Part shown: piece after piece, positions 63,896 to 64,000 of the stretch | Position numbering within the stretch: position 1 is the stretch's first letter | How the letters are laid out: every line of letters begins with the position of its first letter | NCBI RefSeq assembly: GCF_026151205.1 | Contig: NC_087072.1 | Coordinates: 9,889,169 to 9,953,168 of the forward strand | DNA: 64,000 nucleotides | Source: Bolinopsis microptera | Lineage: Eukaryota > Ctenophora > Tentaculata > Lobata > Bolinopsidae | Direction of reading: 5' to 3' | Translations under genes and position numbers: made by a program | The notes under the pieces: model-generated | The model's database searches: none | Told to the model about the DNA's origin: nothing | The model's input: only the letters and a program-made list of their open reading frames with translations

Positions 63896-64000
63896 AATGA
63901 TTTATCGTTTTTTTTTTTTTTTTATGTTTTTCCGACTTTTTTTTTCATGATAATGAATTTCTCGTTGGGTGAATATTTATTTTTTAATCATCGCGGGCTT
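63348..64000. repeat. array of A-tailed units joined by poly-T tracts
   Basis: Partial unit 63348-63451, poly-T with scattered G/C from 63452 to 63717 (about 265 bases), full unit 63719-63858, poly-T 63860-63889, then a further broken unit to the window end. Open frames of Phe or Lys across the tract are meaningless. Confidence 0.85.

Overview
This is AT-rich eukaryotic DNA, almost certainly from an invertebrate animal. The genes are split by GT-AG introns. They include animal families: a BTB-BACK-kelch protein, a C2-WW-HECT ubiquitin ligase of the ITCH/WWP/Su(dx) group, nicastrin and EI24. Several start codons lie 0-9 bases after a good 3' splice site. That would fit spliced-leader trans-splicing, known in hydrozoans, ctenophores, flatworms and others, but I cannot fix the phylum.

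Layout. 0.6-2.2 kb: last three exons of an unrecognised plus-strand gene. 5.8-5.9 kb: a possible tiny two-exon gene. 7-10.7 kb: satellite, dispersed repeat and a broken PIF/Harbinger transposase. 11.6-12.2 kb: a one-exon single-pass membrane protein. 13.2-15.9 kb: a TIR-flanked element filled by a 2.2-kb GGA-rich satellite. 16.6-27.0 kb (minus): kelch-like gene, 12 coding exons, about 673 aa. 28.7-30.7 kb: 5'-truncated LINE carrying a hAT-type MITE with a perfect 8-bp target duplication. 31.2-38.7 kb (minus): HECT ligase, ten exons, about 765 aa. 40.2-41.0 kb (minus): EI24 homologue. 42.5-46.6 kb (minus): an acidic one-exon ORF and, just upstream of it, a multi-exon gene I cannot name. 48.6-55.9 kb: nested retroelements. 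56.9-58.9 kb: a TIR MITE and a Penelope-like GIY-YIG fragment. 59.9-61.9 kb (plus): nicastrin in one exon. 63.1-63.3 kb: first exon of a probable lipid-anchored protein. The end is A-tailed repeat units and poly-T.

The genes share no obvious pathway. CUL3-kelch and ITCH/WWP proteins are both ubiquitin-ligase components; nicastrin and EI24 are membrane proteins (gamma-secretase; ER). Exon joins for the kelch-like gene, the HECT gene and the unnamed 43-46 kb gene were worked out by hand; frames agree at every junction and total lengths divide by three. The most unusual finding is the PHD-finger retroelement at 48.6-55.4 kb: its N-terminal PHD part is fully open, its reverse transcriptase and C-terminal part are full of stops, and two other elements interrupt it.
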